Below, one piece after another: positions 8,418 to 16,505 of a DNA stretch of 64,000 nt. Under the pieces are notes generated by a model that did no database searches, was not told the DNA's origin, and worked only from the letters and a program-made list of their open reading frames with translations. Position numbers and translations under genes: made by a program. Position 1 is the stretch's first letter. The number at the start of each line of letters is the position of its first letter. Source of the DNA: JBALVT01 sp047612385 (GTDB lineage: Bacteria; Pseudomonadota; Gammaproteobacteria; Pseudomonadales; Halieaceae); assembly GCA_047612385.1 (NCBI GenBank), contig JBLGAR010000002.1, forward strand, positions 32,265-96,264, in the 5' to 3' direction.

Positions 8418-9221
8418 CTAATCCTCAACATACTGATCCCGTATCCTTTGGACTTTGACCGCATCGTTGCTGAAGATCCACTCCACTCCGCGGTTCAACT
8501 CTCTAAACAGACAATTTTTGGAACTGATAAATCCTGTGCCAATGCGCTGCCCCTGACTCACATGACGATCCTTCAAGCGGTTGCCGAGCAACAGGTAGTG
8601 TCCAGTCAAACCCCCATAGCACTGGTCAATAGCTGCCTGGCTCAGGCTTCGCACGTTAGTTTCGGAGACCGGGAGGCAATACCTTGGCTCGACAAAACTG
8701 ACACGACTAAACAGCTGTGGGTCCAACGCGAGAAAATGGTAATGCACTCCAGGCGACAACTCGCCCAAATGATCCCTAAGGACTTCTGCTTGTTGCTCGG
8801 GCTGTGGATAATGCTCGTCTTTTATTTCCAACATCAGGTGCGTATTGCCGCCAAACTCAGCAACCAACTCCGACACAGAAGGAATTAGGGGCATTTGGGC
8901 TCTCAATTCGGTAAACGTTAAATCTGCGACCTCGGTAGAATCTTCAAACAGTCGACTCCCGCAACTATCGTGAGTCACAACAGGCACTAGATCTGCCGTC
9001 CAGCGGATGTCGCACTCAATGCCCCATACGCCATTTACCCTTGCATTGGAGAAGGCAGTCAGGGTATTTTCGATGACGGTAATATTGTCATGCTCACCTC
9101 GATGCGAAATAACCTTGCAGTTGCGCAGCGCAGATTGCGAAGGCTGCGGTTGCACAGAGGCTGCCATGGCCCAATCCGCCATTTTCATTGCTGCGTTTTG
9201 CAACATCTCTCGCATCGACAT
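8418..9221 (-). CDS. Glycerophosphodiester phosphodiesterase family protein
   Basis: GDPD TIM-barrel enzyme that would hydrolyse glycerophosphodiesters to glycerol-3-phosphate and an alcohol. Signature residues: I-S-H-R-G-E-H near residue 40, E-N-T-L-T-A-F, G-I-E-C-D-I-R for metal binding, V-T-H-D-S as second catalytic His, and L-E-I-K-D-E later. About 267 residues. No signal peptide, so probably cytoplasmic. The start is uncertain: an ATG at 9221, another at 9215, and a GTG at 9233 are possible. Same strand as the Gate-domain membrane protein, possibly co-transcribed with it. Confidence 0.83.
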   Translation of the reverse strand: MSMREMLQNAAMKMADWAMAASVQPQPSQSALRNCKVISHRGEHDNITVIENTLTAFSNARVNGVWGIECDIRWTADLVPVVTHDSCGSRLFEDSTEVADLTFTELRAQMPLIPSVSELVAEFGGNTHLMLEIKDEHYPQPEQQAEVLRDHLGELSPGVHYHFLALDPQLFSRVSFVEPRYCLPVSETNVRSLSQAAIDQCYGGLTGHYLLLGNRLKDRHVSQGQRIGTGFISSKNCLFRELNRGVEWIFSNDAVKVQRIRDQYVED

Positions 9222-9292
9222 ATTTCCCAGCACGCTCCAAAACCAAATAATAACGCTAGCGACCAGAAAGTGTTAGCCGAACTCGGATTCTG

Positions 9293-10636
9293 ATGAGCAA
9301 TAACAACATTTCAGCAGTTAAAACTGACGGAGAACCCGCCGCAACGGGACCCCGAGAAGTGATCGCCTGGGCCTTTTACGATTTCGCCAACTCTGGCTAC
9401 ACCACAGTCGTGCTCACCGCTATTTACGGCACCTACTTCGTTGCGGTTGTCGCCGGCGGTGCGCCTGGCATGGCCGATGGCACTGCCACTTTCCTGTGGA
9501 CGCTGGCCATAGCAATAGCCAATCTATGCGTTCTTGTATGCGCTCCGATTCTGGGAGCTATCGCTGATTATCGCGCAAGTAAAAAGAGATTTCTGTTGTT
9601 TACAACCGTAGTTTGCGTTTTCGGCACGGCTTCAATGGCGATCGCCGGTCCTGGGCAGCTTGTGCTTGGGATGACGTTATTGATTGTCGCCACCGTCGCA
9701 TTTTCCGCTGGTGAGAATCTAATTGCTGCGTTCCTACCGGAAATCGCGTCACCCGATAACATGGGACGAATTTCAGGCTACGGCTGGAGCCTAGGCTACT
9801 TTGGTGGCCTGCTCACACTCGGCACCTGCTTAGCCTATATCAACTGGGCCACGGGCCAAGGCCACCAAGCCTCAGAATACGTACCGGTGACGCTGATCAT
9901 CACCGCTGTAATATTTGCGCTGTCAGCGACACCTACTTTCATGTATCTGCGCGAACGAGCCACACCACGTAAACTACCTCAGGGCATATCCTACTGGAGC
10001 CTGGGCCTGGCCGAAGTGACCACCACTGTGCGCAACGCGAGACACTTCAAAGACCTGTTTCGCTTTATTATCTGTCTCACTGCGTATCAATCTGGTGTCG
10101 CGACGGTCGTCGTAATCGCGGCTATCTACGCACAGGCGGTAATGGGATTTGATTCACAACAGCTCATCATTCTGATTATGGTGGTGAACCTCACCGCCTC
10201 TATCGGCGCCTTTCTTTTTGGTATCGCACAGGACCGCTATGGATCCGTGCCGACCTTGGCCGCAGGCTTACTGGTCTGGCTGGCAGCGATCGGGGTGACC
10301 TATCTCGCCGAAAGCGCATCCGATGTCTGGCTGGCCGGAAACTTAATGGGCTTGGCGATGGGTGCCACTCAAGCCGGAGGACGGGCCCTGATAGGTCAGC
10401 TAACACCGGTCGAACGCAGCGCGGAATTTTTCGGTCTATGGGGCTTCGCAAGTCGCGCAGCGGCAATTATCGGACCTCTGTGTTACGGGGTAATCAGCCA
10501 TTTCAGCGATGGCAATCACCGGATGGCAATGCTGTCTACCGCGACGTTCTTCCTAATAGGGCTGGCACTATTATTTACCGTGGATGAAAAACGTGGAATC
10601 GCCGCGCGTAACAGTGACACTGTGAAGTTGGCATAG
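9293..10636 (+). CDS. MFS transporter, UMF1/Atg22-like
   Basis: 447 residues with about 12 membrane segments. The N-terminal A-W-A-F-Y-D-F-A-N-S-G-Y-T-T-V motif is diagnostic of the UMF1 (Atg22-like) branch of the major facilitator superfamily, and the central A-D-Y-R-A-S-K-K-R sits in the loop between helices 2 and 3. The C-terminal half has G-G-R-A-L-I-G-Q-L-T-P and E-F-F-G-L-W-G-F, also typical. Substrate unknown; Atg22 exports amino acids from the yeast vacuole, but that does not transfer safely to bacteria. Divergent from the GDPD gene with about 70 bases between starts. Confidence 0.85.
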   Translation: MSNNNISAVKTDGEPAATGPREVIAWAFYDFANSGYTTVVLTAIYGTYFVAVVAGGAPGMADGTATFLWTLAIAIANLCVLVCAPILGAIADYRASKKRFLLFTTVVCVFGTASMAIAGPGQLVLGMTLLIVATVAFSAGENLIAAFLPEIASPDNMGRISGYGWSLGYFGGLLTLGTCLAYINWATGQGHQASEYVPVTLIITAVIFALSATPTFMYLRERATPRKLPQGISYWSLGLAEVTTTVRNARHFKDLFRFIICLTAYQSGVATVVVIAAIYAQAVMGFDSQQLIILIMVVNLTASIGAFLFGIAQDRYGSVPTLAAGLLVWLAAIGVTYLAESASDVWLAGNLMGLAMGATQAGGRALIGQLTPVERSAEFFGLWGFASRAAAIIGPLCYGVISHFSDGNHRMAMLSTATFFLIGLALLFTVDEKRGIAARNSDTVKLA

Positions 10637-10656
10637 CCGCAACATTCGGAACTGAT

Positions 10657-11022
10657 CTATCCGAAAAAGTTAGCCTCCACTCCATTGCCGCAAGGGTCCT
10701 TGCAAAAAATCTGGCTGAAACCAAACTCCGGCCGATCGCTCCTGGTGTACTCCACAGCCATTGCATCAAGACGTGCGACATACGCCTCTATATCGCTAGC
10801 TTCAAACGCGACGTGATCAAGGTAGTGCTGCTTGTCAGAAGCAAAATGAGCATCGCTTTCCAGCAGATGAATAATCGGCGAACCACCCCCATAGAGCCAA
10901 AAACCCCGCACCCCAAAATCAGGTCTTGGGCCGTCTTCGAGTTCGAGTGTCTCACAGTAAAAATCTTTTACTTGCACCAGCAAATCATAAGGCGCGGCGA
11001 TATTAATATGGTCAATCTTCAT
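10657..11022 (-). CDS. VOC (glyoxalase/bleomycin resistance) family protein
   Basis: 121 residues forming one vicinal-oxygen-chelate domain: start K-I-D-H-I-N-I-A with a metal-ligand His, I-I-H-L-L in the middle, L-D-H-V-A-F-E after the central turn, and closing D-P-C-G-N-G-V-E-A-N-F with the last Glu ligand. These are the usual four positions for a divalent metal. The reaction cannot be assigned; members include lyases, dioxygenases and antibiotic-binding proteins. Its ATG overlaps the stop of the upstream membrane gene by 4 bases (ATGA), so the two are translationally coupled. Confidence 0.82.
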   Translation of the reverse strand: MKIDHINIAAPYDLLVQVKDFYCETLELEDGPRPDFGVRGFWLYGGGSPIIHLLESDAHFASDKQHYLDHVAFEASDIEAYVARLDAMAVEYTRSDRPEFGFSQIFCKDPCGNGVEANFFG

Positions 11023-11681
11023 TCACTTTTATCCCCATTTTCAATCGAACTGTCCGCGTCCATGGAATGCATCCAATAACGGCGCGCGTTTCGAAATTGA
11101 TACGCTAACGCCAAAATGGCGAGCGCCAGTGCCGCCACCGCCAGCAGGTGCGAGCCTTCGAAAACCCAAAGAAGAACACCCATCAACACGAGGGCCACCA
11201 CCACCGTGATCGAGATAGAATAGTCGCGCCACGAAGCCGCAGTAACGCTTCGGAAAAAATAATGATTGGCCGGGTCAGCTCTAGCCCGACGCATGACCAA
11301 ATGATTGGCCAGGGTCGACAGCGCAAAAATACCGGCTAGAAGCACAAACCAGGGGCCCAGCAAATCTGGACCCATAAGATCGATCATTCCAAATTCCATC
11401 AAACCGATATAGAAAGGAATGAGCGTGTCTTCCATGGAGGGAAGCCAGCTAAAGCGCAACACCGCACTGACATAGATGATCCAGATGAGCAGCATGCCCA
11501 TAAACATCACAACAACCTGCATCCAACCCAGTGTCGCATCCCAACCACCGGCAAAAAGAAAATCGCTGCTACGTATTTTGGACCAGTACAATTCCAGCGC
11601 AATAGCCTGAATAAGGCTCAAGACCGTGATAATAATCGACGGCAACAATTCCCGGGCGCGCTCCTGATTACGATCCACCAT
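11019..11681 (-). CDS. Hypothetical membrane protein with six predicted helices
   Basis: 220 residues that I do not recognise. Hydrophobicity suggests about six membrane segments: near 14-33, 50-75, 88-112 (weak), 108-125, 155-175 and 180-200, with a charged R-R-A-R loop after the fourth and a short charged C-terminal tail. ATG with AGGAGA a few bases upstream, a strong ribosome site. Overlaps the VOC gene by 4 bases, so the two are made together. No catalytic motif visible. Confidence 0.7.
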   Translation of the reverse strand: MVDRNQERARELLPSIIITVLSLIQAIALELYWSKIRSSDFLFAGGWDATLGWMQVVVMFMGMLLIWIIYVSAVLRFSWLPSMEDTLIPFYIGLMEFGMIDLMGPDLLGPWFVLLAGIFALSTLANHLVMRRARADPANHYFFRSVTAASWRDYSISITVVVALVLMGVLLWVFEGSHLLAVAALALAILALAYQFRNARRYWMHSMDADSSIENGDKSE

Positions 11682-11761
11682 TATCTCCTGCTAATCCATG
11701 CAATAGAATGAATGTAACGCGAAACTCCGAGCTTGCCAATTGTACGGCTAAAAACCTATCT

Positions 11762-13006
11762 CTATTTACCTTCTGCCTCTGCCTCTTCCTCTTCAGCATG
11801 TAAAACGGTACCCACCGGATTGATCGCGACTTGCAACGTCGACTGCGTTTTATACCGTTGCGGCAAAGCGGGGATGGTCAGCACGCGCCATATACTGATG
11901 ATCGCCAGTAGCGCCAGGGCAAAGGCCATCAAGAGAAAGAAACTCTGCAGACCGAAAACTTTCATCCAAAATGCCACAGTAATGGGGCCTGTGATGGAGG
12001 TCATCCCGGATAGCAACACCATCGTACCGCTTGCGGGCACAATTTCTTCGGGGTGCAAGTGGTCGTTGGTAAGCGCTGAGACAACTGAGTACATCGATAA
12101 GCAAAAGCCTCCAAATACAAAAGAAAGAACATACAACCTGGCTGAGGCCTCTGTTTCAAAGCTGGCAAACACAGCGGCAATAACCGCGACAATGCTTGAA
12201 ATACCCAGGACCCAACGTCGGTCCACCATGTCGGAGAGTTTCCCCAACGGCCATTGCACAACCATACCACCGGCCATTATTGACGCCATAAAATAGGCCA
12301 CTTCAGCCACCGTAAAGCCTAACTTGGTAGCATACACTGCGCCCATACCGAAGATGACGCTGGCGGTCCACTGGTTTAGGATAATACCCATCACCCCCAT
12401 AGGCGCCCTGCGCCATATATGAGCGATACTCACCCGATCTGTTTGCTCAATAGGTGGGGCGGTGACCACCGTAAGCAGAATGGGTACCGCCGCCACACTA
12501 ACCATAACGGAGATCACGATAAATAAGGTAAACCCTGCCGGGTCAGCAATGGTAAGCATAAACTGCCCGGCAAAAATTCCAGCTAGCAGTATTACCATGT
12601 AGATAGAAAGAACCTGACCCCGGGTCTCGTTGTCGGAGGCCTGATTCAACCAGCTTTCAGCCACAACATAGATTGCCGAAAACGCAAATCCCGTCAACAG
12701 GCGCATCGCTGCCCAGGTCCAGGGCTCTACGTAAAGCGAGTGCACAAGGATCGTCACCGACGCAACGGCAGACAAAGCCGCAAACATTCGAATATGACCC
12801 ACTTTTTGTATCAATCCGGGAGCGAGTAAGGAGCCACCGAGAAACCCGGCGAAATAGCAGGACATCAATAGCCCAATCAGCGAGTCGTCAAAGCCCTCGA
12901 GCTCCGCCCGTATGCCCAGCAAACTTCCCTGCACACCCACCGCGAGACCGATAAGGGAAAGCCCTAAAAACAATGGCCAAATTGAGAAAATAGTTCTAAC
13001 TGACAT
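11762..13006 (-). CDS. MFS transporter, YcaD-like
   Basis: 414 residues, about 12 membrane segments. The first third has L-G-I-R-A-E-L-E-G-F-D-D-S-L-I-G-L-L-M-S-C-Y-F-A-G-F and A-E-S-W-L-N, and the middle has P-L-G-K-L-S-D-M-V-D-R-R, a canonical MFS loop motif in the second half. The ensemble resembles the YcaD/UhpC-like group of small-molecule permeases. The C-terminus ends in an acidic A-E-E-E-E-A-E-A-E stretch. Substrate unknown. It is about 80 bases after the next same-strand gene on the window map (the membrane protein lies downstream of it), so one transcript is possible. Confidence 0.83.
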   Translation of the reverse strand: MSVRTIFSIWPLFLGLSLIGLAVGVQGSLLGIRAELEGFDDSLIGLLMSCYFAGFLGGSLLAPGLIQKVGHIRMFAALSAVASVTILVHSLYVEPWTWAAMRLLTGFAFSAIYVVAESWLNQASDNETRGQVLSIYMVILLAGIFAGQFMLTIADPAGFTLFIVISVMVSVAAVPILLTVVTAPPIEQTDRVSIAHIWRRAPMGVMGIILNQWTASVIFGMGAVYATKLGFTVAEVAYFMASIMAGGMVVQWPLGKLSDMVDRRWVLGISSIVAVIAAVFASFETEASARLYVLSFVFGGFCLSMYSVVSALTNDHLHPEEIVPASGTMVLLSGMTSITGPITVAFWMKVFGLQSFFLLMAFALALLAIISIWRVLTIPALPQRYKTQSTLQVAINPVGTVLHAEEEEAEAEGK

Positions 13007-13203
13007 GGGTGAATACGCAATAATAAAAAGCGCCTCACTCTACACCGCAAAACCCTGAAAAAAAAGCGTTATGGATATGCATTATTGTCCACTAAAAATG
13101 CGTGCAAAGATCGCTAGGCTGCGCTGTTCAGAGCGAATCCTATGGTGCACAATGCGGAGGAATCTGTCGCCGTCACGCGACAACCGTAAAACAGAGCTAC
13201 CCG

Positions 13204-13704
13204 ATGCGCCTTATCCGTTTACTACTAGCACTATGCCTTCTACTGCCTGTGTGTTCGCTTGCAGCTGGAGTCGCTGTTGGAGACATCGCGCCCGAGGTTG
13301 AATTGATCCAGTTGCCAGAAGATGGCAGCAGCGCAAGCCTGAGTTCTTTGCGGGGCAAGGTAGTCTACCTGGATTTTTGGGCCTCCTGGTGCGGCCCTTG
13401 CCGACTGTCTTTCCCTCAATTGGAGGCGATGCGAACAGAACTAAGGCCCAGAGGCTTCGAAGTGTTCGCAATTAACGTTGACGAGATTAAAGAAGACGCT
13501 CTGAGATTTTTGGCCGAACTGCCCGTCAGCTATCCCGTGGTGCACGATGCGGCGGGCGATACCCCTGCCAAGTGGGGCATTCTAGGAATGCCCACGGGCT
13601 TTTTGATTGATCGCGAAGGCACGGTTCGCAAAGTTCACACAGGTTATCGTAAAAGTGATGGTGTCGCGCTTCGCGCAGAAATACTAAAACTGTTGGAGGA
13701 GTAA
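13204..13704 (+). CDS. TlpA-family periplasmic thioredoxin
   Basis: 166 residues: a Sec signal peptide (1-20, ending S-L-A-A-G), then an AhpC-TSA/Redoxin-type thioredoxin fold with F-W-A-S-W-C-G-P-C-R and the cis-Pro loop G-M-P-T-G-F-L-I-D. The C-G-P-C active site is intact, so it is expected to be a periplasmic dithiol reductant. The ATG at 13204 is preferred over a farther upstream start because it begins the signal peptide. It is the first gene of a tight four-gene unit with a small Cys-tailed lipoprotein (4 bases on), a DUF3570 protein and ApbE. In that setting its likely job is to keep the CxC thiols of the small partner reduced (inference). Confidence 0.9.
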   Translation: MRLIRLLLALCLLLPVCSLAAGVAVGDIAPEVELIQLPEDGSSASLSSLRGKVVYLDFWASWCGPCRLSFPQLEAMRTELRPRGFEVFAINVDEIKEDALRFLAELPVSYPVVHDAAGDTPAKWGILGMPTGFLIDREGTVRKVHTGYRKSDGVALRAEILKLLEE

Positions 13705-13708
13705 ATCA

Positions 13709-13915
13709 GTGCGTTTTGTCTTAATGCTTGTCGCTGCGCTTAGCCTTGGAGCCTGTGAAACGGTTCAACCCTGGGAGAGGGGCACTCTGTCAAAAGAGGA
13801 GATGGCATGGCAGCCGGATCTAATGGAGTCGAATCTGCGAGGCCAGATTCACGCTAGTAAAGAAGCATCATCCGGCGGATCGGGTGCTGCTGGTGGTGGA
13901 TGCGGATGTAACTGA
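13709..13915 (+). CDS. DUF4266 small lipoprotein with a Gly-Cys-Gly-Cys tail
   Basis: 68 residues starting with GTG four bases after the tlpA stop. A lipoprotein signal with L-S-L-G-A-C puts the lipidated Cys at about residue 16; the mature peptide is about 53 residues. It contains W-E-R-G-T-L-S-K-E-E-M-A-W-Q-P-D, the DUF4266 signature, and ends in a Ser/Gly-rich run finishing G-G-G-C-G-C-N. The conserved CxC at the extreme C-terminus suggests a metal or thiol-redox function. Stop and next start overlap (TGATG). Function unknown; the family is repeatedly found beside DUF3570 and ApbE genes as far as I recall. Confidence 0.85.
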   Translation: MRFVLMLVAALSLGACETVQPWERGTLSKEEMAWQPDLMESNLRGQIHASKEASSGGSGAAGGGCGCN

Positions 13916-15075
13916 TGGCTGGCTCAAAACTGGAGCAGCACCCTACCCTGCTGGCACTCACATCCAGTGCCTTACTGCTGCCGGCCTACCAGAATGCCCA
14001 AGCAGATGCGCCACCGGATTTCACCGAGGTGGGCGTGCGTTACGGTCAATATCAGGAAGACGATGCCAGGGCTAGTAAAACGATTAGTGGTTCCAGCGAA
14101 CGCTACAAAATAGACGTTACCCAATTTCACTTGACCACACCGGTCAGCGACAATTGGTCGTTGGCACTGGATGTCCAGTATGAAGATATGAGCGGCGCTT
14201 CCCCCTGGTTTGTAGGGCAGAATTTCGAAGGCGACCCTAAAGTTATTATGAGCGGAGCCAGTATTGCCGACACTCGCACCGATGTCAGCCTAACCACACG
14301 CTACTACTACGACCGCGGCAATATTGGCGTGAGTTACAATCGCTCTGAAGAAGATGATTACGAATCCGATGCGATTGGCATCGAGACCTCCTTCAATGAT
14401 GCCGCTGGCCTAACCACCTATAGCGTGGCAATCAGTGCCTCAAGCGATGACATTGAACCCACCCAGGGCACCACTCCTACCAACACGCTAAAGGATGAAA
14501 AGGATATTCGCTCTGGCTGGGTTGGCGTAACCCGCATCATCAGTAAGCGGGGAATATTACGATTTGGTTTGGGCTACACCTACAGAGAGGGCTTTCTAAC
14601 CGATACCTACAAGCTCAATGATGCACGCCCGGACGAACGCAAAGAGTGGACAGCAAGTACTGGCTATAGACACTTCTTTATCAACGCCAATGCCGCACTG
14701 CACGCAGACTACCGCTACTTCAACGACGACTGGGGCATCAGCTCCCACACGATTGACCTGGCGTGGCACCAGAACATAGGTCACCGCACTCAAATTGTCC
14801 CCTTTTTGCGTTACTACACTCAGGACGAAGCCGACTTCTTTTCCAATGCTGTGGATTTTAGCGAGCGTTATTATGCCGACGACTATCGCCTGTCTTCTTT
14901 TGGCGCCATCTCAGGTGGGCTGCGGTTGAACTACAGCTTTAGCAATTGGCGTCTCAACTTGAGCTCGGAGCGCTATAGCGCCAGCGGCAGTGTGGGCAGC
15001 TATGGAGGAGAAGAATCACCAGGCCTGGTTAAGTACTGGCGCTATGGCATCGGCCTGAATTACCTTTTCAAGTAG
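13915..15075 (+). CDS. DUF3570 protein, probable outer-membrane beta-barrel
   Basis: 386 residues. After a hydrophobic N-terminal stretch (about residues 10-30, ending A-Q-A-D-A) the protein is a run of alternating polar/aromatic beta strands separated by Asp/Gly/Ser-rich turns, for example G-V-R-Y-G-Q-Y-Q-E-D-D, V-T-R-Y-Y-Y-D-R-G and F-G-L-G-Y-T-Y-R-E-G, and ends Y-G-I-G-L-N-Y-L-F-K. This is what an outer-membrane barrel of 12 or more strands looks like. It matches DUF3570. Coupled to DUF4266 by a one-base overlap and followed after 14 bases by apbE. Barrel topology is predicted by eye; whether it transports anything is unknown. Confidence 0.83.
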   Translation: MAGSKLEQHPTLLALTSSALLLPAYQNAQADAPPDFTEVGVRYGQYQEDDARASKTISGSSERYKIDVTQFHLTTPVSDNWSLALDVQYEDMSGASPWFVGQNFEGDPKVIMSGASIADTRTDVSLTTRYYYDRGNIGVSYNRSEEDDYESDAIGIETSFNDAAGLTTYSVAISASSDDIEPTQGTTPTNTLKDEKDIRSGWVGVTRIISKRGILRFGLGYTYREGFLTDTYKLNDARPDERKEWTASTGYRHFFINANAALHADYRYFNDDWGISSHTIDLAWHQNIGHRTQIVPFLRYYTQDEADFFSNAVDFSERYYADDYRLSSFGAISGGLRLNYSFSNWRLNLSSERYSASGSVGSYGGEESPGLVKYWRYGIGLNYLFK

Positions 15076-15089
15076 CGGCTGCGGTTATC

Positions 15090-15992
15090 GTGGAGCGCAT
15101 TGAACAACAGTTCGTCGCCATGGGGGGGCTATGCCGACTCAAAATTGATTGTGACGACCCCTCTTTAGCGCAGAAGGGGATTGCCGCCAGCCAAGGGGAA
15201 GTTTTCAGGCTGGAAAAAAAGTACAGCCGTTATCTGAAAGATTCGATCACCCAGAAAATTAACGCGCTGGCCGGAACGGGTGAAGCGCTGGACATCGATT
15301 CTGAAACTGCCGGGCTTTTGCAGTACGCCGACACCTTATGGCGCCACAGTGACGGAAGCTTTGATATAAGCTCGGGAATCCTGCGACAGGCCTGGAATTT
15401 CAAAACGGGCCGAGTACCGCTGCCAAGCGATCTCGAACCACTGCTTCGGCTCATTGGTTGGGAAAACGTAACCTGGAATGCAGCATCGGTTTATCTAGGT
15501 ATCCGCGGTATGGAAATAGACCTTGGCGGATTTGTAAAAGAGTATGCCTGTGACAGTGTTGCCCGTATATTGCGCGGCATGGGCTTAAACCAGGCTCTTG
15601 TTGATCTTGCCGGAGATATCGCCGTTACCGGGACACAACACAGTGGCGACCCCTGGCTCATCGGCATACGCCAGCCCAACCGAAAATCAGAGGCCATCGC
15701 AAAAGTGGGAATCTCCCACGGTGGTTTAGCCAGCAGCGGTGATTACGAGCGCTGTATAGAAATGAACGGGAAGCGCTACGGCCATATTCTAGACCCGAAA
15801 ACGGGATGGCCTATAGAGGGCCTCACCGCCGTTAGCATAATCGCAGATCAGTGCCTGGTGGCAGGCAGCGCAGCCACTATGGCGATGCTAAAACCACAAC
15901 CTCTCGCGCTGGAATGGCTGGCACAGCTGGGGCTACCCTGGTTCGCTGTGGATAGACATATGCGATGCTATGGGCAAATATTTGAAACCTGA
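15090..15992 (+). CDS. apbE: FAD:protein FMN transferase (ApbE family), without export signal
   Basis: 300 residues, GTG start. ApbE enzymes transfer FMN from FAD to a Thr/Ser of target proteins. Visible family motifs: Y-S-R-Y near residue 50, D-I-S-S-G-I-L-R near 90, E-I-D-L-G-G-F-V-K-E-Y-A, L-V-D-L-A-G-D-I-A, S-S-G-D-Y-E-R and H-I-L-D-P-K-T-G-W-P. Usual ApbE is a periplasmic lipoprotein, but here the N-terminus (M-E-R-I-E-Q-Q-F-V-A-M-G-G) has no signal peptide or lipobox, so it looks cytoplasmic unless the start is misplaced. No flavinylation target motif (D-x-x-[ST]-[GA]-A-T) was seen in the operon partners. Last gene of the TlpA-DUF4266-DUF3570-ApbE unit. Confidence 0.87.
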   Translation: MERIEQQFVAMGGLCRLKIDCDDPSLAQKGIAASQGEVFRLEKKYSRYLKDSITQKINALAGTGEALDIDSETAGLLQYADTLWRHSDGSFDISSGILRQAWNFKTGRVPLPSDLEPLLRLIGWENVTWNAASVYLGIRGMEIDLGGFVKEYACDSVARILRGMGLNQALVDLAGDIAVTGTQHSGDPWLIGIRQPNRKSEAIAKVGISHGGLASSGDYERCIEMNGKRYGHILDPKTGWPIEGLTAVSIIADQCLVAGSAATMAMLKPQPLALEWLAQLGLPWFAVDRHMRCYGQIFET

Positions 15993-16006
15993 TAGAGAGC
16001 AAAAGG

Positions 16007-16312
16007 CTAGCCAAAAGGTGGCGGTATCTCCTGGGCTTCAAAAAACGTAGCATTCACACCCTTGGGTGGATGCGCCCCCATAGCGGCCTGAAAAACGACC
16101 ATGTGCTCAGTCTCAAAGTGGGCTTTCAAGGCTTCCAATGTATCCCAGTGTTCGGTCACTCTGATCGTTGTCGGATTACTCATCTCGACACTGAAGGTAT
16201 AGTCGTCACAGCCAGCTTCCGCAAGGCTTGCCACCTCCATCACGCGCACAGCTTCAGTCAGGGCAAGAATATCCGCTTCAGTACTTTCTATTACAGCGTT
16301 TACAACAACCAT
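16007..16312 (-). CDS. Putative antibiotic-biosynthesis-monooxygenase (ABM) family protein
   Basis: 101 residues, ferredoxin-like ABM fold: V-V-V-N-A-V-I-E at the start, A-G-C-D-D-Y-T-F-S-V-E-M in the middle, and H-W-D-T-L-E-A-L-K-A-H-F-E-T-E-H-M near residue 65, which is the most conserved ABM segment. The family includes quinol monooxygenases such as YgiN and heme-degrading enzymes; no heme-ligand Asn is evident. ATG with AGGAAA upstream. Converges on apbE and diverges from the large flavin monooxygenase. Confidence 0.75.
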   Translation of the reverse strand: MVVVNAVIESTEADILALTEAVRVMEVASLAEAGCDDYTFSVEMSNPTTIRVTEHWDTLEALKAHFETEHMVVFQAAMGAHPPKGVNATFFEAQEIPPPFG

Positions 16313-16505
16313 TCCATTTTCCTATTAGTTTAAACTTTGCTTTAAAATTAGCGCTCAAATCAGTTTTCAAATTGGCTCCCGAATTCCTTCACACCGGGCC
16401 AACTTGTTCAAGCAAAAATAATAGTCTAAATAAATTTTGTATGCTCCTTCTTTTTCTCCCTATACTGAAAGCAATGACCTAACAATAGATCTCGAGGGTA
16501 TCGCG

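Noticed and set aside
13709..13915. Ser/Gly/Ala run of DUF4266 as an ApbE flavinylation site
   Set aside because: The needed D-x-x-[ST]-[GA]-A-T pattern is not there; only an S-G-A-A is seen, without the acceptor Thr.
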